DNA of 63,073 nt, taken from assembly GCF_009765375.1 (NCBI RefSeq), contig NZ_VTOK01000010.1, positions 127,346-190,418 on the forward strand. Reading direction: 5' to 3'. The translations under genes were made by a program, and so were the position numbers. Within the stretch, counting starts at the first letter, position 1. Each line of letters starts with the position of its first letter. A model generated the notes under the pieces. That model saw only the letters and a program-made list of their open reading frames with translations, was not told the origin of the DNA and did not search any database. This DNA comes from Alteribacillus sp. YIM 98480. GTDB taxonomy: Bacteria; Bacillota; Bacilli; Bacillales; Marinococcaceae. This document shows, piece after piece, positions 30,183 through 39,400 of this stretch.

Positions 30183-31514
30183 GTGAAATCTATTCATCGA
30201 CAATTAAGAGGCTTAGCTGTTCTAGGGATGGGGGCAACCCTAATTTTTGCGACAGGAACAAATTCGACATTAGGTGTCGGAAATAGCGACAGCCCACCTC
30301 CACACTCAAATGGAAAAGGCAACGAAAAAGTCGAAAATGTAATTTACATGATCCCTGATGGATTTGATGCCAATTATGCTACAAATTACCGACACTATAA
30401 AGAAGAAGGAGAACCTGTCTGGGACAATTTTTTAACGGGTATGATGAAGACCGAATCGGCCGATAATAAGGTGACTGATTCAGCAGCAGCAGGAACAGCT
30501 ATGGCGACGGGAGAAAAAACGGATAACGGAATGATCAGCATGACACCCGACGGAGAAGAACTTGAAAGTGTTTTGAACCAATCTGAAGAAGCTGGAATGT
30601 CTACTGGCCTGGTTGCCACTTCCACCATTACCCATGCTACTCCTGCCGTATTTGGAGCAAACATAGATGACAGAGACAAAGAAGCAGAAATTGCGCCTCA
30701 GCTTATCGACAATGTAGATGTATTACTTGGCGGGACAGAACATATTCCTTCCTGAAGAAATGGGAGGCGAGCAAGGCGAAACCAATTTAATTGAAGAAGC
30801 AAAATCAGAAGGATTTGAATATATAGAAGATCAAGAAGGACTAGATGCAGTAGATCCAACACAACATGATAAAATACTCGGGTTATTTGGGGAAGAAGGA
30901 CTTACTCCAGAAATGGAACGACCTGATGAGGAGCCGAGCATTGCAGCTATGACCGAGACAGCTATCGAATCACTTAAAGAAAATGAGGATGGTTTTTTTC
31001 TTATGGTAGAAGGAAGCCAAATTGACTGGGCAGGCCATGAACATGATGCAGCCTGGGCTATGAGTGATACAGAGGCTTTTGAATGGCAGTGCAGGAAGCT
31101 GTAGAATTTGCTGAAGCAGACGGAAATACGCTCGTTGTTATAGCTGGGGACCATGAGACAGGTGGAATGAGTGTAGGTGGATATGATGAGTATGAATCCA
31201 AGCCGGAAATCCTTCATGATGTTACAGCAACAGGTAATACAATGGCAGAAGAGCTAAACGACGACCGTTCCAATGCTGCAGAAGTTTTAGAGGAATATGC
31301 AAATATCGACATTTCTGAAGAAGAAGCAGCGAGGATTCAATCATCAGAAGAACCTGCCCTGGAAATCAACACGGTTATCAGTGAGCATGCCTATGTCGGC
31401 TGGACAAGCGATGCACATACCGGGACAGATGTTCCGCTTTATGCCTTTGGCCCAGGGTCTGAGGAATTTAATGGGCTGCTTGACAACACAGACCTTCCGA
31501 CACGTATGACATAA
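30183..31514 (+). pseudogene. Alkaline phosphatase (PhoA type), two frameshifts
   Basis: Three overlapping frames make one secreted alkaline phosphatase of about 440 residues. The GTG start at 30183 follows AAGGGAG; a signal-like N terminus (LAVLGMGATLIFATG) precedes VIYMIPDG with the metal Asp. The catalytic Ser is in VTDSAAAGTAMATGE. Later metal ligands are in VEGSQIDWAGH, AGDHETGG and SDAHTGTDVPLYA. Frame breaks lie at about 30731-30735 (one extra base in GGG, before NIFLPEEMGG) and 31080-31083 (one base missing before MAVQEAVEF). Both are single-base changes at short runs, so they may be sequencing errors. A terminator follows. Confidence 0.85.
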
Positions 31515-31530
31515 ATAAAAAAAGCAGTGC

Positions 31531-31573
31531 TCCCGAATAGTGGACATTTAACCATCCATTATTCGGGATTTTT
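31531..31573 (+). terminator. Rho-independent terminator
   Basis: TCCCGAATA-N-TGGA pairs with TCCAT-TATTCGGGA and is followed by TTTTT, just after the phosphatase stop. Confidence 0.8.
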
Positions 31574-31668
31574 GAGGCATCAATTCCAGTATTCATAGCA
31601 CGTTTGATCATAGTAGGTATTTGTTGAGTTACTAACCTTCCAGAATTTAATATTAGACTAAAAAAACT

Positions 31669-32712
31669 TCAATCTAGATGCTTGTATCGGATTTTCCATG
31701 ACCAAGACCTGTCATATTGATTCGGACCATCAATAGGTGTTCCGAGTTCATCTGCAGCCACACGAGGCCAATAAGGGTCACGTAAAAGTTCTCGGCCGAT
31801 GAAAATAAGGTCTGATCTATCGTTACTTAAAATTTCTTCGGCCTGAAGTCCACTTGTAATTAGACCAACAGCACCAGTCATTATTGTAGCCCTTTTTTTG
31901 ACTTCTTCAGCCAACTTTACCTGATAACCTGGATAAACATTAGGTTTAATATTTAAAACAGCACCAGAGGAACAATCAACTAAATCAACCCCTTGATTCT
32001 TCATTAATTTTGCGTATTCAACATAATCATTGACTGAATTTCCTTCACTGTGATAATCAGTTGCAGATATTCTTACAAAAAGAGGACCATCCCAAACCTG
32101 GTTCACAGCATCTATAATTTCTTTCAAAAAGCGATATCTTTTTATCTTTGTACCCCCGTATTCATCTTGACGTAAATTAGAAAGCGGAGATAGAAATTCA
32201 TTAATTAGATAACCATGTGCTGCATGAATTTCTATGACATCGAATCCAGCTTTTTTAGCACGAACAGCCCCATCTTTAAATGCTTGAATAACTTCTTTGA
32301 TATCTTTTTTACTCATCTCTATAGGAGTTTTCATTTTTTCAAATGGTACTGCTGAAGGAGAAAAAATATCACCATCGACAGTTGCTTTCCTACCTGCATG
32401 AGCTAGCTGTATCCCTATGTGTGCACCTTGATGGTGTACCATACGAGATAATTTATTGAATCCTTTAATATGTTTATCACTCCAAATACCTAAATCTTTA
32501 TCAGATATTCTACCTTGAGGTGTTACTGCAGTAGACTCAACAATTATCAATCCTACTTGTCCAACGGCTCTACTAATATAATGAGTCAGATGCCAATCTT
32601 GTATCTTACCGTCCTTTTCATGACTGGAAAATTGACACATTGGAGACATAACTATTCGATTTTTTAAAGTTATATTTGAAATTTTAAAAGGGGAAAATAA
32701 TTTTAATTTCAT
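31669..32712 (-). CDS. NamA/YqjM-type old yellow enzyme (ene-reductase)
   Basis: A 347-residue FMN-dependent NADPH oxidoreductase of the old yellow enzyme family. Features: [12 protein letters not shown] with the redox-tuning Cys typical of Yqj[13 protein letters not shown], the substrate-binding [14 protein letters not shown], and the C-terminal [17 protein letters not shown]. Members reduce activated C=C bonds of enones, which fits a pathway with unsaturated cyclic or linear ketones. It lies 105 bp after tatC and is probably the last gene of the long minus-strand operon. Confidence 0.9.
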   Translation of the reverse strand: MKLKLFSPFKISNITLKNRIVMSPMCQFSSHEKDGKIQDWHLTHYISRAVGQVGLIIVESTAVTPQGRISDKDLGIWSDKHIKGFNKLSRMVHHQGAHIGIQLAHAGRKATVDGDIFSPSAVPFEKMKTPIEMSKKDIKEVIQAFKDGAVRAKKAGFDVIEIHAAHGYLINEFLSPLSNLRQDEYGGTKIKRYRFLKEIIDAVNQVWDGPLFVRISATDYHSEGNSVNDYVEYAKLMKNQGVDLVDCSSGAVLNIKPNVYPGYQVKLAEEVKKRATIMTGAVGLITSGLQAEEILSNDRSDLIFIGRELLRDPYWPRVAADELGTPIDGPNQYDRSWSWKIRYKHLD

Positions 32713-32817
32713 CGCTTATCAATCTTCCTTATATTAAAATTTTTGAGATAGGGTATACATAGTAATAAAATATTTTATAGGTTCTTGCATATAATCAAAT
32801 GATAGGATCAATCAAAT

Positions 32818-33540
32818 CTAGTGCATATTAATTTCTGTATTTATTTGTTTTCGGTACACGAATTTACTAATTATAATACTCAACTCATATAAAACAAGTA
32901 AAGGTATAATAACAAGTACATCTGAAACAAAATCCGGCGGAGTAATTAATACAGAGATAACAATAAGCATGAAATAAGAAACTTTTCTAACTCGTATAAG
33001 TTTGTGAGGGTTAATAATACCAAGCTTAGTTAAAAACATAATGATCACAGGCATTTCGAATAAAAAACCAAATGGAAGAGTTAGATTAACCATAAATGTG
33101 AAATATTTGTCAGCTGTAAAAAAAGTTTCAAATTGATCACCAGAAAGATTTTTCAAAAACGAAATAACAAGAGGGAATAGAGCGAAATAACCGAATGATA
33201 GGCCTATTAAGAATAAAATAAACAGGATAGGAATAAAAGATAGTGTTATTTTTTGTTCACCTATAGAAAATGCAGGGGCAACAAATTTCCAAACCTGAAG
33301 AGCTGCAATCGGAACGGTGACAGCAATAGCTACTGTGCCAGCAATCACCATATACACCCAAAGGATATCTCCTGGACCCAACAAAGCTAATTTATCATCA
33401 AGATCTTTGGTCAGGAACTGAAAAATATTCTTAACGAATAGAAATGATACTAAAAAAGAAAATAAAAATGATAGTAGCGTTATAATGATTCTTTTGCGAA
33501 GCTCACTAAGGTGTTCTACAATATTCATTTCACTATCCAT
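32818..33540 (-). CDS. tatC: Twin-arginine translocase subunit TatC
   Basis: A 240-residue six-helix inner-membrane protein and the receptor of the Tat export system. The diagnostic N terminus EHLSELRKRII is present, as are the FVKN segment and the GLSFGYFALFPLVISFL and FEMPVIIMFLTKLGII helices. AAAGGAG precedes ATG 33540. It follows tatA with a 91-bp gap containing a strong hairpin. A Tat pair inside a catabolic operon suggests a dedicated export substrate; the solute-binding lipoprotein at 37659-38969 is the best candidate. Confidence 0.93.
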   Translation of the reverse strand: MDSEMNIVEHLSELRKRIIITLLSFLFSFLVSFLFVKNIFQFLTKDLDDKLALLGPGDILWVYMVIAGTVAIAVTVPIAALQVWKFVAPAFSIGEQKITLSFIPILFILFLIGLSFGYFALFPLVISFLKNLSGDQFETFFTADKYFTFMVNLTLPFGFLFEMPVIIMFLTKLGIINPHKLIRVRKVSYFMLIVISVLITPPDFVSDVLVIIPLLVLYELSIIISKFVYRKQINTEINMH

Positions 33541-33567
33541 GCTTATTTTCTCCTTTCCTATTATAAT

Positions 33568-33609
33568 AAAGATGTAAGAAGGTTAAACGTAAACCTACCT
33601 TACATCTTT
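33568..33609 (-). promoter_or_regulatory. Hairpin between tatA and tatC
   Basis: AAAGATGTAAG (33568-33578) pairs with CTTACATCTTT (33599-33609), and the inner AGGTT/AACCT extends the stem. There is no strong T-run, so it is more likely an mRNA-stabilising or attenuating structure. It could keep TatA in excess over TatC. Confidence 0.5.
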
Positions 33610-33631
33610 AAAAGTCATTTGTTTCCATTAT

Positions 33632-33835
33632 TTAACTCTCTTTTTCTTCTCCAGATTCATTTTGATTATATTCTTTATCTGGATTCACATCTACCAGATC
33701 ATTAGTTGATTTTTTGAATTCTTTTAAAGTAGTACCGAATGCTCGACCAATTTCTGGTAACTTGGAAGGACCAAATATAATTAATGCAATAACTAGAACA
33801 AGAATTAACCCTGGAATACCAATGTTTTGGAGCAT
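33632..33835 (-). CDS. tatA: Twin-arginine translocase subunit TatA
   Basis: A 67-residue single-span protein: short N terminus, membrane helix [15 protein letters not shown], the [14 protein letters not shown] hinge and amphipathic helix, then a charged tail. This is the pore-forming Tat component of the minimal Bacillus-type TatA/TatC system. ATG 33835 follows AGGAGGTT; a 15-codon longer frame overlaps the upstream SDR gene. It sits 22 bp after an SDR gene, so it is transcribed with the catabolic genes. Confidence 0.92.
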   Translation of the reverse strand: MLQNIGIPGLILVLVIALIIFGPSKLPEIGRAFGTTLKEFKKSTNDLVDVNPDKEYNQNESGEEKES

Positions 33836-33857
33836 GTAAAAAAACCTCCTGCTTTTA

Positions 33858-34646
33858 TTATTGTAGTTGCATTCCCCCACTAATATTTATTCCTTGCCCA
33901 GTTATATTTTTTGAGAGATCAGATGACAAATATAAAACCATATTTGCTATATCCTTAGGTTCTTGGGGTCTCTGTAACGGTATATCTTTGGTGAAATCAA
34001 GAAAGGCTTCTTCCGAGCTTATTGATCTTTCTTTTGATAGTTGTTTTAGTAGTGGTTCCCAAAGAGGGGTACGTACTACGCCTGGACAAACTGCATTAAC
34101 ATTAATATTATACTCTGCTACTTCTTTAGCTAGTCCTTGTGTCATCCCCAGTACTGCGAACTTACTTGCTGAATAATGTACAAATAACGGTATTGCTTCT
34201 TTAGCTACCATAGAAGAGATGTTTATAATTTTTCCAGATCTCCGTTTAACCATATGCGGCACTGCTGCCTTTGAACAAAGAAAAACTCCTTTAACATTTA
34301 TATCAAAAATTCGATCCCACTCTCTTTCTGATATTTCAGAAAAATTAACTGCGCTACTGACACCTGCATTGTTAACTAGTATATCTAAGTTCCCAAATTC
34401 ATTTATTGTTGAATTCACTAAAGCATTGGCATCATTCTCATTCGTAACATCAGCTTTAATTGCTATAACATTACTCTTTCCGTTTTGTTGTAATTCTTCT
34501 TTAACAGATTGAAGACTGTTTTCATCAATATCCGTCACAGCTAAATTGGCACCAGCGTCTGATAAGGTTAACGCAATTTCCCTTCCCATGCCCTTCCCAG
34601 CTCCCGTTACAATCGCTGTTTTACTGTTTAAAGAGGTTGAATACAT
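33858..34646 (-). CDS. Short-chain dehydrogenase/reductase 1
   Basis: A 262-residue classical SDR. Cofactor motif TGAGKGMG and the acidic VTDID after beta-2 suggest NAD(H). NNAG, the catalytic Ser of NISSMV and Tyr/Lys of YSASK are present, and the C terminus is ISGGMQLQ. It oxidises or reduces a secondary alcohol in the cytoplasm. AAGGAGAC precedes the start. It is 27 bp from SDR 2 and both have the same architecture, so they may act on different hydroxyl groups of one substrate. Confidence 0.88.
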   Translation of the reverse strand: MYSTSLNSKTAIVTGAGKGMGREIALTLSDAGANLAVTDIDENSLQSVKEELQQNGKSNVIAIKADVTNENDANALVNSTINEFGNLDILVNNAGVSSAVNFSEISEREWDRIFDINVKGVFLCSKAAVPHMVKRRSGKIINISSMVAKEAIPLFVHYSASKFAVLGMTQGLAKEVAEYNINVNAVCPGVVRTPLWEPLLKQLSKERSISSEEAFLDFTKDIPLQRPQEPKDIANMVLYLSSDLSKNITGQGINISGGMQLQ

Positions 34647-34673
34647 TTCAATGTCTCCTTCCTTTATAAATAC

Positions 34674-35450
34674 TCAATGAACCTCTTTACCACCTGCAAT
34701 ATTAATAGTCGCTCCCGTAATATAATTAGCTTTATCACTCACAATAAAAGCAATTAATTCACCAATTTCTTCTGGTTTTGCCATTCTTTGTAATGGTACA
34801 TTTGATATTAACATTTCTCGATATTTGTCAGGTGTAACTCCTTCAATTGGTCCTCGCTTTTCAAAAACATCTTGCATTATATCTGTATCAGTATATCCGG
34901 GACAAATCGCATTAACATTTATGTTATAGGGAGCTAATTCTAAAGCATACGTTTGCGTTAACATGTTTACAGCTGCTTTTGATACAGAGTAAACTCCATT
35001 CCCAACTTCTCCAGTTTTTGATGCAACAGAAGATATATTTACAATTGTGCCGTGCTTTTGTTGGATCATATTTTTCGCAACAGCTTGACTGGTTAAAAAC
35101 ACCCCTTTTGTGTTTATATCCATTATTTGATCCCACTTCTTTTCATCTAAATTTACAAGAAATCCAGAAGTAATAGCACCCGCACAATTTACTAAGATAT
35201 CAATCTTCTTAAATTTATTTATAACAGAGTCTACCACGACATCTACTTGTTTCTTCTTGCTCACATCCATTTCCATAAATGTACTCTGTCCGCCTAGTTG
35301 TTTTATTTCTTCACTAGTTTTTTTAATATTTCCCACGTTAATATCTGTAGCAATTACATTTACCCCATAATTTCCTAACGTTAGGGCAGTTGCTTTACCA
35401 ATTCCTTTTCCTGCACCTGTAACCAAAACAACTTGTTTATTTAATTCCAT
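34674..35450 (-). CDS. Short-chain dehydrogenase/reductase 2
   Basis: A 258-residue classical SDR (FabG/butanediol-dehydrogenase-like). Motifs are TGAGKGIG, ATDIN (acidic end of beta-2, NAD preference), NCAG in place of NNAG, NISSVAS and YSVSKAA. The start ATG 35450 follows GAGGTGA; GTG 35462 is an alternative. It is within the minus-strand operon between the zinc dehydrogenase and SDR 1. Confidence 0.88.
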   Translation of the reverse strand: MELNKQVVLVTGAGKGIGKATALTLGNYGVNVIATDINVGNIKKTSEEIKQLGGQSTFMEMDVSKKKQVDVVVDSVINKFKKIDILVNCAGAITSGFLVNLDEKKWDQIMDINTKGVFLTSQAVAKNMIQQKHGTIVNISSVASKTGEVGNGVYSVSKAAVNMLTQTYALELAPYNINVNAICPGYTDTDIMQDVFEKRGPIEGVTPDKYREMLISNVPLQRMAKPEEIGELIAFIVSDKANYITGATINIAGGKEVH

Positions 35451-35616
35451 GTATTCACTCACCTCATTATTTTCTTACTACTGCTTAAAAAATACTTCAT
35501 AGCTTTCGTTACGGTGACCACGGAATTTCAACATTTCTACAACTTACAAAACCTCTTGTTCTCACAATTGTACATTTTTTCCATTTTAAGATTCAAACAA
35601 CATAATTAAAGTTAAA

Positions 35617-36693
35617 TTATTTATTTATTAAATGTAACTTAATACAATCCTTTGAAGTGTTAGCCATTTTAAACGCTTTTTCCGCATCTTCCAATTGCAT
35701 TTCATGAGTTACAATAGGAGATAAATCTATAGGATTATTTTGTAAAAATGAGACAACTCGTCCCCATACATATGGGGAACCCACTGTACCTTTAATATTT
35801 AAACCTTTTATCTGTATTTTCCCTAATTCCACAGTAATTTCCTGCCCAATGTTAATCCCAGTAAAAGAAATATTGCCATTATTTTTAGCTAAATCGAATG
35901 TTGATTTTAAGGCCTCTTTGTTTCCAGAAGCCTCAACTACAAGGTCAGCCCCTAATCCATTTGTTACATCTTTTACTTTTTGAAGGACGTCTTCAGATAA
36001 AGGATCTATAGTAATGTCTGCACCTAGCTTTTCACCTATATCTCTTCTAAATTGGATTGGCTCTACAAGAATAGTTTTTGATCCCATCCCTTTAGCTGCA
36101 GCAAGTGTACACAAACCTATTGGGCCACCACCTAAAATCACCGTCCAATCTCCTGCATCTATTCCTCCATGAACATTTATAGCATAATATCCTACACTAA
36201 ATGGTTCAATTAAAGCTCCTGTTTTATCATCCACCTGCTCTGGTAATAAATGAAGCCATTCTGGTCTAGCGACAAGATATTCTGCGTCCCCACCATTTAA
36301 TGTAAATCCAAAATGATCTGAATTCGGACAATAAGAGAAATTCCCAGATTGGCAAACGGAACATGTACCGCATCCAATAACACATTCTCCTGTGACTCGA
36401 TCACCAACTTTAAACTCATCCACTCCACTACCGACTTTTACAATTTCACCAGCCCATTCATGCCCCGGTGTAATGGGGTATTCAAAGGGAATAATATATT
36501 GTCCACTAATTAATTCATAATCTGAATGACAAATTCCACAAACATTCATTTTTATTAAAACTTCTTGAGAAGAAATATCAGGGATTGAAAGTTCTTCTAC
36601 TACTAAGTTCTCAGGTCCTTTTATATTAACCGCTTTCATTTTTTCTGTTTCCTCTAATAAATTATTACTATCTTTCATTTTAACCGTTTTCAT
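35617..36693 (-). CDS. Zinc-dependent medium-chain alcohol dehydrogenase
   Basis: A 358-residue MDR-family dehydrogenase of the sorbitol/butanediol/threonine dehydrogenase group. The catalytic zinc ligands are in CGICHSDYE and GHEWAGEIV, the structural zinc site is CGTCSVCQSGNFSYC, and the Rossmann motif is LGGGPIGLCTLAAAKGMG. It oxidises a polyol or diol to a ketone with NAD(P). AAGGAGAG precedes ATG 36693; a second ATG 18 codons in also has a plausible site. Gaps of 154-166 bp flank it, yet no separate promoter was recognised. Confidence 0.9.
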   Translation of the reverse strand: MKTVKMKDSNNLLEETEKMKAVNIKGPENLVVEELSIPDISSQEVLIKMNVCGICHSDYELISGQYIIPFEYPITPGHEWAGEIVKVGSGVDEFKVGDRVTGECVIGCGTCSVCQSGNFSYCPNSDHFGFTLNGGDAEYLVARPEWLHLLPEQVDDKTGALIEPFSVGYYAINVHGGIDAGDWTVILGGGPIGLCTLAAAKGMGSKTILVEPIQFRRDIGEKLGADITIDPLSEDVLQKVKDVTNGLGADLVVEASGNKEALKSTFDLAKNNGNISFTGINIGQEITVELGKIQIKGLNIKGTVGSPYVWGRVVSFLQNNPIDLSPIVTHEMQLEDAEKAFKMANTSKDCIKLHLINK

Positions 36694-36859
36694 TTTACAC
36701 TCTCCTTGAGTTTTTAGGAATCCAAATCTAGTTGGATTTCTGCTGAAGATACTTCGATATTTGATCTAAACTTTAATTTTCCAAAATTTTTTCTCTTGGT
36801 AGAAAAAATAGATTCATATAAACAAATATAATTTATTTATTATTTACTGATTTTATATA

Positions 36860-37645
36860 TCAGTGAAGCTCAACTCCGCCATTTACATTTAAAGCTTGAC
36901 CAGTTACATAAGAACCATGTTCCGATGCCAAGTATAAAATAGCGCCTGCGATATCCTCTCCAGTACCATGTCTTCGTAATGGAATTGTCTCAATAACTTT
37001 TTCTTTCATTTCTTCAAAGCTTATTTCTCTAATTTCCGCTTCATTTCTTAATGCCTTCCAATGCATTTCAGTTGCCATGTTTCCAGGTGATACTGAATTT
37101 GCAGTTACCTTGTAATCTGCAAGTTCCAATGCTAAAGACTGAGTAAAATTAATAACAGCAGCTTTTGATGCACAATAACAAGAGAATTGTTTTTGGCCAG
37201 TTTTCCCATAGAAAGAACCTGTATTTACAATAGTGCCAAATTGTTGTTGTTTCATTTGTTTGGCTGCATGTTTTGAACCTAAAAATACCCCTTTTAGATT
37301 AACGTTTAATACTTTATCAAAGACATCTATGGGAGTGTCAGCTACTTCATACATATCTTGAACAACACCTGCATTGTTGGCCATGATATCTAACTTATTA
37401 AATTTTTTCACAGTTTCTTCAACCAAATTTTGTACATCTTCTTCTTTTGTAACATCCGTTTTAAAAGAAAAACCTTGATTGTCTGGGAATTCATTTTTAA
37501 ATTTTTTGAATTCTTCTTGAAGAGCTGAAGAATTATCTGCCATTACAATGTGAATTCCCTTCTCTGCTAATGTGCGACATATATTCGTTCCTAGTCCACC
37601 TGCTGCTCCAGTTACAATTGCAACTTTATCTTTAAGTCCCTCCAT
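36860..37645 (-). CDS. Short-chain dehydrogenase/reductase 3
   Basis: A 261-residue classical SDR with TGAAGGLG, VMADNS, NNAG, NTGSF (in place of NISS; the Ser is kept) and YCASKAAV. ATG 37645 follows AAGGGG; the longer frame upstream overlaps the binding-protein gene. It starts 13 bp after the solute-binding protein and is cotranscribed with it. With SDR 1, SDR 2 and the zinc dehydrogenase it gives four alcohol/ketone oxidoreductases in one operon. Confidence 0.87.
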   Translation of the reverse strand: MEGLKDKVAIVTGAAGGLGTNICRTLAEKGIHIVMADNSSALQEEFKKFKNEFPDNQGFSFKTDVTKEEDVQNLVEETVKKFNKLDIMANNAGVVQDMYEVADTPIDVFDKVLNVNLKGVFLGSKHAAKQMKQQQFGTIVNTGSFYGKTGQKQFSCYCASKAAVINFTQSLALELADYKVTANSVSPGNMATEMHWKALRNEAEIREISFEEMKEKVIETIPLRRHGTGEDIAGAILYLASEHGSYVTGQALNVNGGVELH

Positions 37646-37658
37646 ATTAAGCATCCCC

Positions 37659-38969
37659 TTATTCAAGAATTTTTTTCTTATAATGCTGCTCATACAATTG
37701 AGTAATTTCTTCCCATTCTCCACTGTCTTTGGATTCTTTAATTTCTTTGGATTCCCTGTATCCTGACGGCTTATCTCTTGTACCCCACATTGATTCAGGT
37801 TCTAATGGCCATACGTTGTTTTGGGGGTCCCAGTCATCCGGATTCAACACCCTTGACATTAATTTCCAATCAATGGGTATTTCTTCTTGTGTATAAAATT
37901 TTTCATGGTAAGCATCCACATTGTTTTTATCTATAACCATATCACCGGTATACATCATCCGCTCGGGAACTGTGGGTTCCCAACCATGGAAAGCATCATA
38001 AACTCTTACGGCACTATATCCGGCTTGCCAAAATGGATGGCTCGTAAGAGTGGCAGTAAACCTTCCTTCTTGGATAAGTTCCATTGTTTCTTCATTACCA
38101 TCATTACCGGTAATTGGTATTCCTTTCATACCTCGTTCTTCTAAAGCTTGCATTGCACCAATCCCGGTGTCATCATTTTGTGCGTAAACCCCGTCTATAT
38201 CTGGATGCGCACTAAGAATATCTTCCATAACACTTTGAGAATCTGACCGATTCCAATTTCCTGGTTGCGATGCAACCAATTCAATATCAGGATATTCTTC
38301 TAGCGCTCGTTCAAGCCCTACTGTACGTTGCCAATCAGCAGTATGTCCTGGAAATCCAGACACTTGAGCCAGTTTTCCCTTTCCGCCCATTTCTTCAAAA
38401 AGTATTTTTGCCATTTTGTATCCGCCTTCAATAGAGTTAGGGGTGAAATATGTCACATAATAATCCCCAGTATCAATAGGTGTGGTCCAATCAGGCATAT
38501 TCCAAGTATTTGTCATATAAGTTTGATTTTCATTTGCTAATTGAGCGATAGTTAATATATTTGATGAACCAGGTGTTGTAATAAAAAACATCTGATTATC
38601 CTGTTGAGGTACAAGTGTTTCAAAAGATGCCAATTGTGTTCCGGGGTCATTTTCATCTACAAATTGGTCATATTTCATATCCAAAGCAGCTACTGCTTGC
38701 TCTGCGCCTCTATTCCACATTTTGTAATAATTGTTATCTAGAGTAGAAAACATCGCGATCATTGGTTCATCTTTTTTTATTGCTATCCCTGCTTGTCCTG
38801 GTTCAGAGCCATTAGAAGTAATTTCATCCGCTGCATTATTACAAGCAGTAATTAAAGGTCCAAGGGCAGCTATACCTCCAGCTGCCGTTAACCCTTTTAT
38901 AAACTTTTTTCTACTAATATTAACTGTTTGTATTTTATTCATGAAGTCTTTATTTGTTTTTTCATTCAT
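37659..38969 (-). CDS. Sugar/polyol ABC solute-binding lipoprotein with Tat-like signal
   Basis: A 436-residue periplasmic-binding protein type 1 (ribose/xylose-like), the receptor of an ABC importer. Residues 19-25 are SRKKFIK, an RK variant of the twin-arginine motif after a long charged N-region. A weakly hydrophobic Ala/Gly-rich core follows, then the lipobox LITAC with lipidated Cys43. Binding-domain features are MIAMFSTLDNNYYKMW and DIDGVYAQNDDTGIGAMQAL. ATG 38969 follows AGGTGAG. No ATPase or permease adjoins it; they are at 51742-54316 on the other strand. Confidence 0.87.
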   Translation of the reverse strand: MNEKTNKDFMNKIQTVNISRKKFIKGLTAAGGIAALGPLITACNNAADEITSNGSEPGQAGIAIKKDEPMIAMFSTLDNNYYKMWNRGAEQAVAALDMKYDQFVDENDPGTQLASFETLVPQQDNQMFFITTPGSSNILTIAQLANENQTYMTNTWNMPDWTTPIDTGDYYVTYFTPNSIEGGYKMAKILFEEMGGKGKLAQVSGFPGHTADWQRTVGLERALEEYPDIELVASQPGNWNRSDSQSVMEDILSAHPDIDGVYAQNDDTGIGAMQALEERGMKGIPITGNDGNEETMELIQEGRFTATLTSHPFWQAGYSAVRVYDAFHGWEPTVPERMMYTGDMVIDKNNVDAYHEKFYTQEEIPIDWKLMSRVLNPDDWDPQNNVWPLEPESMWGTRDKPSGYRESKEIKESKDSGEWEEITQLYEQHYKKKILE

Positions 38970-38978
38970 ATTTCTCAC

Positions 38979-39380
38979 CTACTCCATTGGATTATATCCA
39001 GCTTTTTCTAAAGACGGTGCTCCACCATAAACCCAAACTGTCTCCAAATTCTCTGTGGAGTGAGTGTTTTTAAAAAAATGTTTCTCTCCTTTTGGTACAA
39101 ACACTAAATCCCCAGGGCCAATATCAAATTCTTCGTCTCCACTAATTGCGATTCCGTGACCTTTAATTACATATAAAATTTCTTCAGCGTTAGGATGTGT
39201 ATGGAGTTCATGAGCCCCACCGCCAGGTTCAAATATTGTATGGCCAAAAACGGAATGTTCAGATCCCATTGTATGTTCAGTACACACCCATTTCACATCC
39301 ATCTTTACCCATCCTTCATCTGCACTTAAATTATTATCCTTTCTTAAATCATGAACATTTACTTTTCTTTTAGTCATCAT
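38979..39380 (-). CDS. Cupin-domain protein
   Basis: A 133-residue single-domain cupin. Motif 1 is GGGAHELHTHPNAEEILYV, with His/His/Glu metal ligands, and motif 2 is FVPKGEKHFFKN, with the fourth His. Such proteins are metal-dependent isomerases, dioxygenases or sugar-binding proteins. It lies between the M24 homologue (20 bp) and the solute-binding protein (9 bp), so it is part of the same transcript and probably acts on an early pathway intermediate. Confidence 0.85.
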   Translation of the reverse strand: MMTKRKVNVHDLRKDNNLSADEGWVKMDVKWVCTEHTMGSEHSVFGHTIFEPGGGAHELHTHPNAEEILYVIKGHGIAISGDEEFDIGPGDLVFVPKGEKHFFKNTHSTENLETVWVYGGAPSLEKAGYNPME

Positions 39381-39400
39381 TAATCACCCCTCAATTAAAA

